This document shows positions 56,019 to 64,000 of a stretch of DNA of 64,000 nucleotides, in pieces. Both the position numbers and the translations under genes were made by a program. The stretch comes from Pseudorhodobacter turbinis (GTDB taxonomy: Bacteria; Pseudomonadota; Alphaproteobacteria; Rhodobacterales; Rhodobacteraceae). The notes beneath the pieces were generated by a model, which saw only the letters and a list, made by a program, of their open reading frames with translations, was not told the origin of the DNA and made no database searches. Positions within the stretch are counted from its first letter, which is position 1. Every line of letters begins with the position of its first letter. The DNA is taken from assembly GCF_005234135.1 (NCBI RefSeq), contig NZ_CP039965.1, positions 558,001-622,000 on the forward strand, written 5' to 3'.

Positions 56019-57158
56019 TTATTCATAAGGCCCATCCGTCAGCACGCCATCCGCGCTCATCTGGGCATAAAGAAGACCTTCGCGCAGGCCCCTATCCGCG
56101 ACCGATAGTTGGTCCGTGGGCCAAACCCGCATCAAGGCCTGTAAAATCGCTGCCCCCGACATGATCAAGCTATGCCTGTCGCGCCCGATCCGAGGGTCCG
56201 TTCGCCGCCCCTCCGGCCCGAGGGCCAGATATTCGCGGATAACCGTATCTATCTGATCCGACGACATGCGCAACCCGTCCACCTTGGTCCTGTCATAGCG
56301 TTTGAGCCCCAAAAACGAGGCCGCAACCGTTGTCACAGTGCCACTTGTCCCGATCACCTGAAAGCCTTCGCGCCCGTTTTCAAGGTTATAGGGCGCAAAA
56401 CTGGACAGGTTTTCCTCAAAAAACCAGCTCATCAGGGCAAAGCGGGCGGCGTCATCTTCCACATCGGCAAATTGCTCTTTTAAGGTCGCCACGCCAAGCG
56501 GTACCGAGATCCAGTCCACGACTCGCGCCTGTCCCAACCCTTGCGGGGTAAACCCGGCATGAAGCCGCATGATGGCGCGCGGCCGGTCCGACGGCTCCAC
56601 CCCGGTCATATCGATCCAGACCAGCTCGGTTGATCCGCCGCCAATATCGACCACCAAAAGCTGCTCGGTCTTGCCGCTTACCAAAGGTGCGCAGGAAATA
56701 ACCGCCAAACGCGCTTCTTCCTCAGGGGTGATGATTTCAAGCTGCAAACCGGTTTCGCGCCGCACTTGCCGCAAAAAATCACGCGAATTCTTGGCCCGAC
56801 GACATGCTTCGGTCGCGACAAGACGCATGCGCTTGATCTTGTGTTTTTCCAGCTTTTTTTGGCAAATCCGCAGCGCCTGAACAGTCCGGTTGATCGACCC
56901 ACGCGACATCCGGCCCGTGGCTTCAAGCCCCGTGCCCAACTGAACAGCCTTTGAAAAGCTGTCAACAACCTGAAACTGGCTGCCCCTTGGTCGGGCAATC
57001 AGCATCCGGCAACTATTCGTTCCCAGATCAAGCGCAGCATAAAGCTGGCCCGACCCGGGTTGGGGGGAGGCAGACGGTTCGACCATTACATCTGCGGCGC
57101 CATTTGGCCGCATCTGCTCTGGGATCGCGTCCTCCTCCCGGGGACGCTCGGGCGTCAT
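56019..57158 (-). CDS. ppx: Ppx/GppA family phosphatase
   Basis: Exopolyphosphatase or pppGpp pyrophosphatase of the ASKHA fold; 379 residues. After a polar, Pro-rich N-terminal extension of about 40 residues come 'YAALDLGTNSCRMLIA', 'RLVATEACRRAKNSRDFL', 'EEEARLAVISC', 'VVDIGGGSTELVWIDM' and 'VIGTSGTVTTVAAS'. GGAGGG six bases before the ATG fixes the start. The two activities cannot be told apart from sequence; only the short, N-terminal Ppx/GppA module is present. Confidence 0.92.
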   Translation of the reverse strand: MTPERPREEDAIPEQMRPNGAADVMVEPSASPQPGSGQLYAALDLGTNSCRMLIARPRGSQFQVVDSFSKAVQLGTGLEATGRMSRGSINRTVQALRICQKKLEKHKIKRMRLVATEACRRAKNSRDFLRQVRRETGLQLEIITPEEEARLAVISCAPLVSGKTEQLLVVDIGGGSTELVWIDMTGVEPSDRPRAIMRLHAGFTPQGLGQARVVDWISVPLGVATLKEQFADVEDDAARFALMSWFFEENLSSFAPYNLENGREGFQVIGTSGTVTTVAASFLGLKRYDRTKVDGLRMSSDQIDTVIREYLALGPEGRRTDPRIGRDRHSLIMSGAAILQALMRVWPTDQLSVADRGLREGLLYAQMSADGVLTDGPYE

Positions 57159-57380
57159 ACTGCGCCCTCCATTCGTGGTTGAAACCACCGTACGCCTGCC
57201 TTGCGCATGGTGCAAGCACCCAAGCAACCGCCTGCCTCATATTATTGCGCACAGATTCGATGCGCCCGCAGATATGAAATCCCATCAGGTCGCTCTACGC
57301 CGCCGCCATGTCGAAAAACGTCAATGAGCCCGCAAGACTGGCGTTACAAAGAAAGACAGGCAACCAGGGAGAATCGCAAA

Positions 57381-57677
57381 ATGCCAGAGGTGACGATCGT
57401 TTATTGGCGCGATATTCCGGCGCAAGTCATCGTTGGCAAAGGGCGCAGTGCCGCGAAAATGCCCCTGCCGGAACGGTTCGAACAGGCCATCGACCGCTGC
57501 GCGATGAAGATCGGCGCCAAGGATGCAGATCTTTACCTTGCCGAATGGCGCAAAGCCGCGCCCTACCCGATGGAAGGCACCCCCGCCGATATCGCCGCAG
57601 CCGAGGCCAACCGCCTTGATGCCGAATACGACAAGGATCGCCTGAAACAGATCATCGAGACTGCAGGCTGGGCCTGA
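57381..57677 (+). CDS. Small 'virulence factor' family protein (PF13769-like)
   Basis: A 98-residue protein beginning MPEVTIVYWRDIPAQVIVG, with 'RFEQAIDRCAMKIGAKDADL' and 'YLAEWRKAAPYPMEG'. I recall this as the Virulence_fact family, a misleading label for a protein regularly placed ahead of a MetF-like gene in Rhodobacteraceae. No signal peptide or membrane segment. GGGAGA precedes the ATG. It is the first gene of a unit with metF and the methyltransferase gene, so a role in one-carbon or corrinoid chemistry is a reasonable guess. The 222 bp to ppx hold the divergent promoters and nothing else I can name. Confidence 0.8.
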   Translation: MPEVTIVYWRDIPAQVIVGKGRSAAKMPLPERFEQAIDRCAMKIGAKDADLYLAEWRKAAPYPMEGTPADIAAAEANRLDAEYDKDRLKQIIETAGWA

Positions 57678-57723
57678 CGTTTTTGGATAAACCCTCGTGA
57701 CCAAAACAATATGGGAGACAGTC

Positions 57724-58635
57724 GTGGCGCTTTTCTTCAAACCTGAGACCATCCAGACCACCGCCGCACTGCTGGAGGGGTTCTTGCAGGACTACTCCAT
57801 CGAGGTGATGCCCCGCACCGCCGAGAAGGTTGAGGATTTCCGCACGCTTCTGCCGCAAAAGACCCGCGTCTATATCGCCCATATCGAAGGCACGCCGATT
57901 GCGGATATGGTCGCCACCGCCAAGCGTCTGCGCCAAGAGGGCTTTGACGTGATGCCACATTTTCCGGCCCGTATCATCCCCGACCGCGCCACGCTGGCCG
58001 ATTGGATTGCGCAATACCAAGGCGAAGCGGATGTGAAGCAGGCCCTCCTGCTGGCTGGCGGCGTCAGCACCCCGACGGGAGACTTTGACAACTCGATGCA
58101 ACTGCTGGAAAGCGGTCTGTTCGATGGGTTCGAGCGTCTGCATTTCGCGGGCCACCCCGAGGGCAACCGCGACATCGACCGCGATGGCGGCGACCGTGTG
58201 GTGATGGAGGCGCTGAAATGGAAACAGGCCTACGCCAACCGCGCGGACGCAAAAATGGCGCTGGCCACCCAGTTCTGCTTTGAGGCAGGGCCGGTTATCA
58301 AATGGGCGGACCGGCTGGCGGACGAAGGCATTGATCTGCCGATCCATATCGGTGTGGCAGGGCCAGCCAAGCTGCAAACCCTGATCAAATTCGCCATTGC
58401 CTGCGGCGTCGGGCCGTCGCTCAAGGTGCTGCAAAAGCGCGCCATGAATGTGACCAAACTGCTGCTGCCCTACGCGCCCACCGAATTCGTAACCGATCTG
58501 GCCGCCCATAAAGCGCGCCACCCCGATTTCGGCATCCAGTCGGTGCATTTCTTCCCGCTGGGTGGTATCAAGACGAATGCCGCTTGGGCCACTGAACATG
58601 GCGGGCGCGCCGCGCAACCTACCTCTCACTCTTAA
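57724..58635 (+). CDS. metF: MetF-like methylenetetrahydrofolate reductase
   Basis: Flavoprotein of 303 residues reducing 5,10-methylene- to 5-methyltetrahydrofolate. By-eye matches to the MetF barrel are 'SIEVMPRTAEKVEDF', 'LLLAGGVSTPTGDFD' and 'ATQFCFEAGPVIKWADRL', followed by 'IHIGVAGP'. The sequence is divergent from E. coli MetF. A GTG start at 57724 has GGGAG six bases upstream; another GTG nine codons earlier is possible. It is followed after 15 bases by the methyltransferase gene that would use its product. Confidence 0.88.
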   Translation: MALFFKPETIQTTAALLEGFLQDYSIEVMPRTAEKVEDFRTLLPQKTRVYIAHIEGTPIADMVATAKRLRQEGFDVMPHFPARIIPDRATLADWIAQYQGEADVKQALLLAGGVSTPTGDFDNSMQLLESGLFDGFERLHFAGHPEGNRDIDRDGGDRVVMEALKWKQAYANRADAKMALATQFCFEAGPVIKWADRLADEGIDLPIHIGVAGPAKLQTLIKFAIACGVGPSLKVLQKRAMNVTKLLLPYAPTEFVTDLAAHKARHPDFGIQSVHFFPLGGIKTNAAWATEHGGRAAQPTSHS

Positions 58636-58650
58636 GGAATAGAATTAACT

Positions 58651-59631
58651 ATGACCCGTACTGTTATTGAATCAAAGACAAAAACGGCCATCATCGGTTT
58701 TGACGAACCCTTTTGCGTGATCGGCGAGCGGATCAACCCGACAGGCCGCAAAAAGCTTGCCGCGGAATTGGAGGCCGGAAACTTCGAGACCGTTTTGCGC
58801 GACGCATTGGAGCAGGTCGCCTGCGGTGCCACGGTGCTTGACGTCAATTCCGGCGCGGTTTTCACCAACAAAATGGCCAGCGACCCGCGCTATGCCGATA
58901 ACAACTTTGTTGAGCCGCCCTTGATGCACGAGCTTATCACCCGCATCCAAGCCGTGACCGACGCGCCCCTGTGCATCGACAGCTCGGTCCCCGGCGCGCT
59001 GGAGGCCGGGCTAAAGGCCGCCGAGGGTCGCCCCCTCCTCAATTCCGTCACCGGAGAGGAGGACCGGCTGGAGCTGGTTCTGCCTTTGGTCAAAAAATAC
59101 AATGTGCCGGTTGTGGCGATCTCTAACGATGACACCGGCATCTCAGAAGATCCTGACGTCCGCTTTGCAGTTGCCAAAAAGATTGTGGAACGTGCTGCCG
59201 ATTTTGGCATCCCCGCGCATGATATTGTCGTCGATCCCTTGGTGATGCCGGTGGGCGCGATGGGCAGTGCCGGCATGCAGGTATTCGCATTGGTACGCCG
59301 TTTGCGCGCGGAACTGGGCGTCAACACCACCTGCGGTGCGTCCAACATCTCCTTTGGTCTGCCGCAGCGCCACGGCATCAATGCGGCCTTCCTACCAATG
59401 GCGATCGCGGCTGGCATGACCTCTGCCATCATGAACCCCGTGCGCCTGCAAGAGATGGAGGCAATCCGCGCCGCCAACTTCTTGATGAACCACGATGCCA
59501 ATGGCGGAGAGTGGATTCGTTTTGCCAAGGTCATGGAAGCGGTTGAGGGCGGGATGAGCTTTGCCGAGGCTTCCGCCTCTATCGGGGCTGCGGGGGGGCG
59601 TGGCGGCCGCAGAGGTGGGCGCCGGGGCTAA
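58651..59631 (+). CDS. Methyltetrahydrofolate:corrinoid methyltransferase domain protein
   Basis: A 326-residue TIM-barrel protein of the pterin-binding (DHPS-like) family: 'FCVIGERINPTGRKKL', 'GATVLDVNSGAV', 'CIDSSVPGALEAGLKAAEG' and 'CGASNISFGLPQRHGINAAF'. It corresponds to the folate domain of MetH standing alone, without B12-binding or homocysteine domains. From memory, Rhodobacteraceae such as Phaeobacter use a methionine synthase split over separate genes, and this fits the folate-binding part. The C terminus is an unusual Gly/Arg repeat (GGRGGRRGGRRG). Confidence 0.88.
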   Translation: MTRTVIESKTKTAIIGFDEPFCVIGERINPTGRKKLAAELEAGNFETVLRDALEQVACGATVLDVNSGAVFTNKMASDPRYADNNFVEPPLMHELITRIQAVTDAPLCIDSSVPGALEAGLKAAEGRPLLNSVTGEEDRLELVLPLVKKYNVPVVAISNDDTGISEDPDVRFAVAKKIVERAADFGIPAHDIVVDPLVMPVGAMGSAGMQVFALVRRLRAELGVNTTCGASNISFGLPQRHGINAAFLPMAIAAGMTSAIMNPVRLQEMEAIRAANFLMNHDANGGEWIRFAKVMEAVEGGMSFAEASASIGAAGGRGGRRGGRRG

Positions 59632-59667
59632 GCAACCCACCGCTGGACAATTCCCCGACGGCGCGCC

Positions 59668-60588
59668 ATGAAGATAGCGATGACCGAACAAAACCGCCCC
59701 CTTGCTGCTGCCGTTTGGATGATCGGCTCCATCGCTGCATTTCTTGCAATGGCGGTCGCCGGTCGGGAGGTGTCTGCCACCCATGACACCTTCGAGATCA
59801 TGGCCTGGCGCTCGTTAGTCGGGTTCATCATCGTGACGGTCGCGGCCCTCGCCACACGCCGTATCCATGAGGTGCGCACCGACCGCCTGCCTCGCCACTT
59901 GCTGCGCAATACCATGCATTTCACGGGGCAAAACTTGTGGTTCTGGGCGCTGGCCATGATCCCCTTGGGGCAGGTTTTCGCACTGGAGTTTACAGCCCCC
60001 ATCTGGTTGATCCTGCTGGCCCCGATCTTTCTGGGTGAAAAGCTGACACGCATGAAACTGCTGGCCGCGGCCCTTGGCCTAACCGGCACGATGATCGTCG
60101 CACGCCCCGATTTTTCGGCCTTCAATCCCGGCATCGCTGCCGCCGGTGCCGCCGCCATTTGCTTTGCCGCCACCAATATCGCAACCAAAGCGCTGACCCG
60201 GCACGAGACGATCACCTCCATCATGTTCTGGCTGACCGGCATGCAGCTTGTCATGGGGGTGGTCATGGCATGCTATGACGGCGAGGTCACGCTGCCCACG
60301 GTACAAACCCTGCCCATCCTTGTCCTAATCGGTCTTTGCGGCCTGATCGCGCATTTTTGCCTGACCACCGCCCTGTCGCTTGCACCTGCAAGCGTCATTA
60401 TCCCGGTCGATTTCGTGCGCCTGCCGGTGGCGTTTTCCATAGGCTGGCTGCTGTATGGCGAGACGCTGGAACTGCCGGTGATCCTTGGGGCTGCCTTTAT
60501 CTTGACCGGCATCACGATCAACCTAAAGTCAAGCAGAGCTTCTGCAAAACGTGTATCCCTGCAACAACCCCCTGAAACCAATCCGTAA
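59668..60588 (+). CDS. EamA-family (DMT) transporter
   Basis: A 306-residue inner-membrane protein with ten hydrophobic segments in two EamA halves, the second starting near residue 155. 'WFWALAMIPLGQVFALEFTA' and 'LTTALSLAPASVIIPVDFVR' are the matching half-repeats. A drug/metabolite exporter of unknown substrate. The start at 59668 lacks a good ribosome site; an ATG four codons later is equally possible. It trails the metF unit by 36 bp. Confidence 0.88.
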   Translation: MKIAMTEQNRPLAAAVWMIGSIAAFLAMAVAGREVSATHDTFEIMAWRSLVGFIIVTVAALATRRIHEVRTDRLPRHLLRNTMHFTGQNLWFWALAMIPLGQVFALEFTAPIWLILLAPIFLGEKLTRMKLLAAALGLTGTMIVARPDFSAFNPGIAAAGAAAICFAATNIATKALTRHETITSIMFWLTGMQLVMGVVMACYDGEVTLPTVQTLPILVLIGLCGLIAHFCLTTALSLAPASVIIPVDFVRLPVAFSIGWLLYGETLELPVILGAAFILTGITINLKSSRASAKRVSLQQPPETNP

Positions 60589-60686
60589 CGTAGCGTAAGA
60601 GTTTGACCAAAAAATTTTGGCTGTTAACCATACCTTCAGTAAATGCATCTTAATGTATTCAGGACAGGTTCGGGGGAGGAACGGCC

Positions 60687-61883
60687 ATGAAAAAACTAGC
60701 GATCACATTAGGGGCCATAGCTCTTTCGGCATCCGCCGCTCATGCGGCCGGGATTGAACGTTCACGCCTCGCCTATGGCACGTTGTTTGAAACGGGGACC
60801 TATCTGGAATTTGGCGCATCTCGTGTCGCGCCCAGCATTTCCGGCACCTATAGCAATCCATCCTTCGGCACCACAACCGGCAGCATGGCCGGGGATTACA
60901 CAACCCTGTCTTTCAGCTTCAAACGCGATATCAGCGAAAAGCTGGCTTATGGCGTTTTTGTCAATACGCCCTACGGTGCGCTGGCTAGCTATAATGCCGG
61001 GTTTTATACTGGGCTCAATGCGGAATGGAAAAATCGACAAGCCGCCGTTCTGTTCAAATATAAGGTTAACCCGAATGTCTCCGTCTATGGCGGGCTCAAG
61101 GCTGTCCGCTCTCAGGCAACGATTGAGATCCCCAGTTCCATGATTGCAGGTGGCTTGGCGCAAGCGCAGGCAGTGGGTGCAGCACCGGGGGCAACACCGG
61201 AACAAGTCGCCGCTGGCGCGAATGCCGATGCCATTCTGACGGCCAGCGGCGGTACGGGGTTGGAGTATTCCGCCTTTGGGCCTGCGGATACCCGCTTGGG
61301 CTACATCATCGGAGCCGCTTATGAAAAACCAGAAATCGCACTACGCGTTGCCCTGACTTATGAATCAGGTATCAGCCATAAATTTAGAACCACCGAGACC
61401 AGCATCATCCCCGGTATTGCGCGCACCGATATCATCAATATCGAAATGCCCGAAAGCCTGACACTGGATTTCCAATCAGGCGTTGCCAAGGACACATTGG
61501 TTTTCGGCTCCATCCGCTATGCGAAATGGAGCGTTTGGGAAGTACGCCCAACAGGCTATGACGCATTGACCGGAGGCAATATTACCGACTTTGCCGACAA
61601 TGTGACCAGCTTCCAATTAGGTGTGGGCCGCAAGATCAACGATCAGTTTTCGGCCTTCATCCGTGCCGGATATGAGAAGTCGAACAGCGGCACATCATCG
61701 CGGCTTTCCCCGATTAACGGTGTCCGCAGCATTGGTATCGGCGGATCCTATACCCACGATAACATGAAGATCACTGCCGGGCTTGAGTATGCAAAACTGG
61801 GTGACGCAGTGGATGCCACCGGAACGCGGTTTTCCGGGAGCAAGGCCGTAGGTCTTGGTGTGACAGTCGGCTACCGATTCTAA
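60687..61883 (+). CDS. FadL/OmpP1-type outer-membrane protein
   Basis: A 398-residue beta-barrel protein with a Sec signal (1-20, ending AHA). 'RLAYGTLFETGTYLEFGASR' at the mature start, repeated amphipathic strands, and a C terminus ending in the aromatic 'GLGVTVGYRF' suited to BAM insertion. The family imports hydrophobic compounds such as long-chain fatty acids. GGGGGAGG lies about eight bases before the ATG. It has its own terminator. Substrate unknown. Confidence 0.88.
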   Translation: MKKLAITLGAIALSASAAHAAGIERSRLAYGTLFETGTYLEFGASRVAPSISGTYSNPSFGTTTGSMAGDYTTLSFSFKRDISEKLAYGVFVNTPYGALASYNAGFYTGLNAEWKNRQAAVLFKYKVNPNVSVYGGLKAVRSQATIEIPSSMIAGGLAQAQAVGAAPGATPEQVAAGANADAILTASGGTGLEYSAFGPADTRLGYIIGAAYEKPEIALRVALTYESGISHKFRTTETSIIPGIARTDIINIEMPESLTLDFQSGVAKDTLVFGSIRYAKWSVWEVRPTGYDALTGGNITDFADNVTSFQLGVGRKINDQFSAFIRAGYEKSNSGTSSRLSPINGVRSIGIGGSYTHDNMKITAGLEYAKLGDAVDATGTRFSGSKAVGLGVTVGYRF

Positions 61884-61901
61884 GCTCTGCCTGTTTTCGG
61901 A

Positions 61902-62489
61902 TCAAAGCCCCGCCGCCGCGCGGGGCTTTTTGCGTATATCCTGCGGCAGATCCAGCCATAACGCCCCACTGCGGAAATTTCCTTTAATCAAAAGGTCCGG
62001 CAGCGCGACCTCTGGAAAGTCATCAACCCAATCGCGAAAGCGGTCATTGCTGACAACACGCGCGCCCTTTTCGCGCGCGGCTGTCAAGATGAATGAATCC
62101 GCCTGCACACCTTTTGGCACGACGAACACGCGGCTTGCAGGAAGGCTTAACTGTCTCGCCAAGACCTCGTCGTGCATATAACGATCCGCGAGCAGATAAC
62201 CCGCATTGGCATCAAACATCACAGCAGGTGCATAACCGCGCTTGATCAAATCTTGCACCACCTCTTGCACGGCCTCAATCTTTGGCGCGCCACCCTGCCA
62301 ATACATTACGTTGGACCCGTCGATTATAGCCCATTTGTGCGCCTGCCCCAGTCGCTTGCGCCATGCCAACAGCAGCAAAACCACGCTCGCCACGGCTGAA
62401 AGCACCGCCAACAAAAAGAAATCCGGCAGCCCCCAAGTCACGGCCATCGCAAGAACCGAAAAAACAAACAAGATAAAGGGTACAATCAT
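61902..62489 (-). CDS. Membrane-anchored NYN/Zc3h12a-like ribonuclease
   Basis: A 195-residue protein with two N-terminal membrane segments (about 3-18 and 22-42) and a cytoplasmic PIN-like domain: 'KWAIIDGSNVMYWQGG', 'YAPAVMFDANAGYLLADRYM', 'GVQADSFILTAA' and 'RVVSNDRFRDWVDDFPEV'. The four acidic active-site positions are present, so it should be a functional RNase of the Zc3h12a type. Its last ten codons lie inside the fadL terminator hairpin. Confidence 0.87.
   Translation of the reverse strand: MIVPFILFVFSVLAMAVTWGLPDFFLLAVLSAVASVVLLLLAWRKRLGQAHKWAIIDGSNVMYWQGGAPKIEAVQEVVQDLIKRGYAPAVMFDANAGYLLADRYMHDEVLARQLSLPASRVFVVPKGVQADSFILTAAREKGARVVSNDRFRDWVDDFPEVALPDLLIKGNFRSGALWLDLPQDIRKKPRAAAGL
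61904..61931 (+). terminator. Terminator of the FadL-type gene
   Basis: AAAGCCCCGC (61904-61913) and GCGGGGCTTT (61920-61929) form a 10-bp stem with a 6-base loop, ending in five T. It begins 21 bases after the stop codon and overlaps the 3' coding end of the convergent nuclease gene. Confidence 0.9.
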
Positions 62490-62612
62490 AGCGCAAAATT
62501 ATGCGCGCACCGCTGCCTTGCCAAGCTACATTTGCGCAACACACAGTTTTCGCGTGAACTTCACCGCGCCCCGCGCTATCACTCCCCCGCAAGGAAGACC
62601 TCGGAGGCTCGG

Positions 62613-63476
62613 ATGATCTATCAATCGTCACAGGACTGGATGCAGGACAGCACCAAGAGAGTGCTGCTTTTTGGCATGTCGGGCCTTGGGAAAACCCATC
62701 TTTCCAATATGCTGCGCGATGATGCGGGGTGGTTTCACTACTCCATCGATTACCGGATTGGCACCCGCTATATGGGTGAATATATCGCGGATAACCTCAA
62801 GCGGGCGGCGATGGATGTCCCGCTGCTGCGTGAACTTTTGCTGTCGGACAGCATCCATATCCTCTCAAACATCACGTTTGAAAACCTCGCTCCCCTGTCC
62901 ACCTATCTGGGCAAACCGGGCAACCCCGCGCTTGGCGGTGTGGCATTTGACGAATATTGCGCCCGTCAAATGCAGCACCAAGAAGCCGAGAAAGCAGCAT
63001 TGCTGGATACAGAAAGCTTCATCCACCGCGCACGTGAGCTTTACGGCTACAGCAATTTCGTCTGTGACAGCGGTGGCTCTATCTGTGAGGTCGTCGATGC
63101 CGCTGATCCTAACGACCCCATCCTTAGCGCTTTGTCGCGCAACCTGCTTTTGGTCTGGATCGAGGGCACGGATGCACATCGTGACGCGTTGATCGCCCGC
63201 TTTGACCGGGCGCCAAAGCCGATGTACTATCAACCCGAATTCCTGTTGCGGGTCTGGAACGATTATCTGGCGGAACAAAACGTAACCGAAGACCGCGTCA
63301 ACCCTGACGCTTTTCTGCGCTACGGCTATGCACGTCTGCTGGATCATCGCCGCCCCCGCTACCGTGCGATGGCAAACTGGGGTATCAGCGTAACGGCGGA
63401 TGAGGTGGCCTCGGTCAAATCCCCCGCCGATTTCGACGCGCTGATCGCCACTGCCCTTGACCGCAAAACGACCTGA
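62613..63476 (+). CDS. P-loop ATPase upstream of metA
   Basis: A 287-residue cytoplasmic protein with Walker A '[11 protein letters not shown]' (21-31), then '[19 protein letters not shown]' and '[15 protein letters not shown]'. The 'YRIGTRY' and 'CDSGGS' stretches look like a nucleotide-kinase layout, but I know no function for it. GGAGG lies five bases before MIYQSSQDW; longer frames have no ribosome site. metA follows after 17 bases, so the two are probably co-transcribed, suggesting a link to methionine synthesis or its control. Confidence 0.8.
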   Translation: MIYQSSQDWMQDSTKRVLLFGMSGLGKTHLSNMLRDDAGWFHYSIDYRIGTRYMGEYIADNLKRAAMDVPLLRELLLSDSIHILSNITFENLAPLSTYLGKPGNPALGGVAFDEYCARQMQHQEAEKAALLDTESFIHRARELYGYSNFVCDSGGSICEVVDAADPNDPILSALSRNLLLVWIEGTDAHRDALIARFDRAPKPMYYQPEFLLRVWNDYLAEQNVTEDRVNPDAFLRYGYARLLDHRRPRYRAMANWGISVTADEVASVKSPADFDALIATALDRKTT

Positions 63477-63493
63477 ACCACCGGAGCGTTCCA

Positions 63494-64000
63494 ATGCCCA
63501 TCACTCTGCCCCAAGATCTGCCCGCTTTTGATGTCTTGACCAAAGAGGGCGTCATGGTGATCTCGCCCGACCGGGCGCAAAGTCAGGATATCCGCCCCCT
63601 GCGCATCGCGCTTCTGAACCTGATGCCCAAGAAAATCCAGACCGAGAACCAGTTCGCGCGCCTGATCGGGGCCACGCCTTTGCAGATCGACCTGCACCTG
63701 ATCCGCATGTCCGAACATCAGGCCAAGAATACCGCAGCCGAGCATATGGAAGCGTTTTACCGCCCTTTTGAGGAGGTGCGTGACCAAAAATTCGACGGCC
63801 TCATCATCACCGGCGCCCCGATCGAGCATCTGTCATTTGGCGATGTCACCTATTGGGACGAGCTGCGCGAGGTTTTGAACTGGACGCAAACCAATGTGCA
63901 TTCCACCTTTGGCGTCTGCTGGGGCGGGATGGCGATGATCAACCACTTCCACGGCGTGAAAAAACACATCCTGCCCGCCAAGGCCTTCGGCTGTTTTCGC
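63494..64000 (+). CDS. metA: Homoserine O-acyltransferase MetA (partial)
   Basis: The first 169 codons of metA; the gene continues past the window. MetA acylates homoserine for the trans-sulfuration step. '[20 protein letters not shown]' and the nucleophile Cys142 in '[10 protein letters not shown]' are present. Residue 111 is Glu in '[10 protein letters not shown]'; in the MetA family Glu111 goes with acetyl-CoA use and Gly111 with succinyl-CoA, so this is predicted to be a homoserine O-acetyltransferase. GGAG lies upstream of the ATG. Confidence 0.95.
   Translation, partial: MPITLPQDLPAFDVLTKEGVMVISPDRAQSQDIRPLRIALLNLMPKKIQTENQFARLIGATPLQIDLHLIRMSEHQAKNTAAEHMEAFYRPFEEVRDQKFDGLIITGAPIEHLSFGDVTYWDELREVLNWTQTNVHSTFGVCWGGMAMINHFHGVKKHILPAKAFGCFR

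Noticed and set aside
57159..57380. Possible riboswitch ahead of the metF unit
   Set aside because: I looked for cobalamin, SAM, SAH and tetrahydrofolate aptamer landmarks and found none; only a covariance-model search could settle it.
1..64000. CRISPR arrays, prophage genes, rRNA operons, replication origin
   Set aside because: No regularly spaced repeats, phage structural genes, rRNA sequence or DnaA-box cluster was seen in the window.

Overview
The window looks like the chromosome of an alphaproteobacterium of the Rhodobacteraceae (Roseobacter group). The reasons are gene orders typical of that group (glyQ followed by a DUF6446-type gene; chvI-chvG-hprK-rapZ-manX-ptsH divergent from pckA; rpoZ-rsh-DUF2062-pdxJ-acpS-lepB-rnc-era-recO), a VPLPA-type protein-sorting tail, a methylsuccinyl-CoA dehydrogenase of the ethylmalonyl-CoA pathway, and a SAM-II riboswitch in front of metZ. 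Composition is GC-rich throughout, except for a disturbed patch at about 20.6-22.7 kb. I see no prophage, CRISPR array or rRNA; one tRNA gene is present.

Layout. 0-9 kb: glyQ and a downstream membrane-anchored protein, a trypsin-fold protein that has lost its catalytic residues, the potassium transporter trkH, folE2, metZ under a SAM-II riboswitch, an MscS channel and yciB. 9-13.7 kb: a minus-strand TRAP transporter operon (dctP, dctQ, dctM) that runs into an amidase and a 52-residue membrane protein. 13.9-19.2 kb: a DeoR-type regulator divergent from a phosphonate/organophosphate ABC transporter (phnD, phnC, two phnE) ending in a HAD protein. 19.3-20.6 kb: an acetamidase/formamidase. 20.6-22.7 kb: debris made of an IS3-type transposase fragment, a GntR-family fragment, tRNA-Trp and a broken VPLPA-CTERM gene, followed by tuf.

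24-34.7 kb: a lipoprotein, a P450, parC, an SH3 protein, a short-chain dehydrogenase, a HIG1-type protein, a cobalamin adenosyltransferase, etfBA, a DUF6473 protein and 3-hydroxybutyryl-CoA dehydrogenase. 34.7-43 kb: the regulatory PTS/ChvGI block, pckA and mcd. 43-52.6 kb: the long minus-strand housekeeping block from folK to recO. 52-64 kb: a LabA-like NYN protein, a YqaA-family protein, ispH, rnhA, a TRIC-type protein, rlmE, ppx/gppA, a one-carbon operon (a small 'virulence factor' family protein, a MetF-like reductase and a pterin-binding methyltransferase domain), an EamA transporter, a FadL-type porin, a membrane-anchored NYN nuclease, an ATPase and metA (cut by the window end).

How it fits together. 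Methionine and one-carbon metabolism recur: metZ, metF, a stand-alone methyltetrahydrofolate:corrinoid methyltransferase and metA, with a riboswitch as sensor. MetA carries Glu111, which points to O-acetylhomoserine rather than O-succinylhomoserine as the intermediate. C2/C4 carbon metabolism is the second theme: mcd, etfBA, hbd and pckA, with tandem LacI-type operator-like repeats in front of pckA; the cobalamin adenosyltransferase would serve the B12-dependent mutases of the ethylmalonyl-CoA pathway. The least explained systems are the DeoR-phnDCEE-HAD unit, the TRAP-amidase operon, and the small protein and Arg/Gly-tailed methyltransferase around metF.
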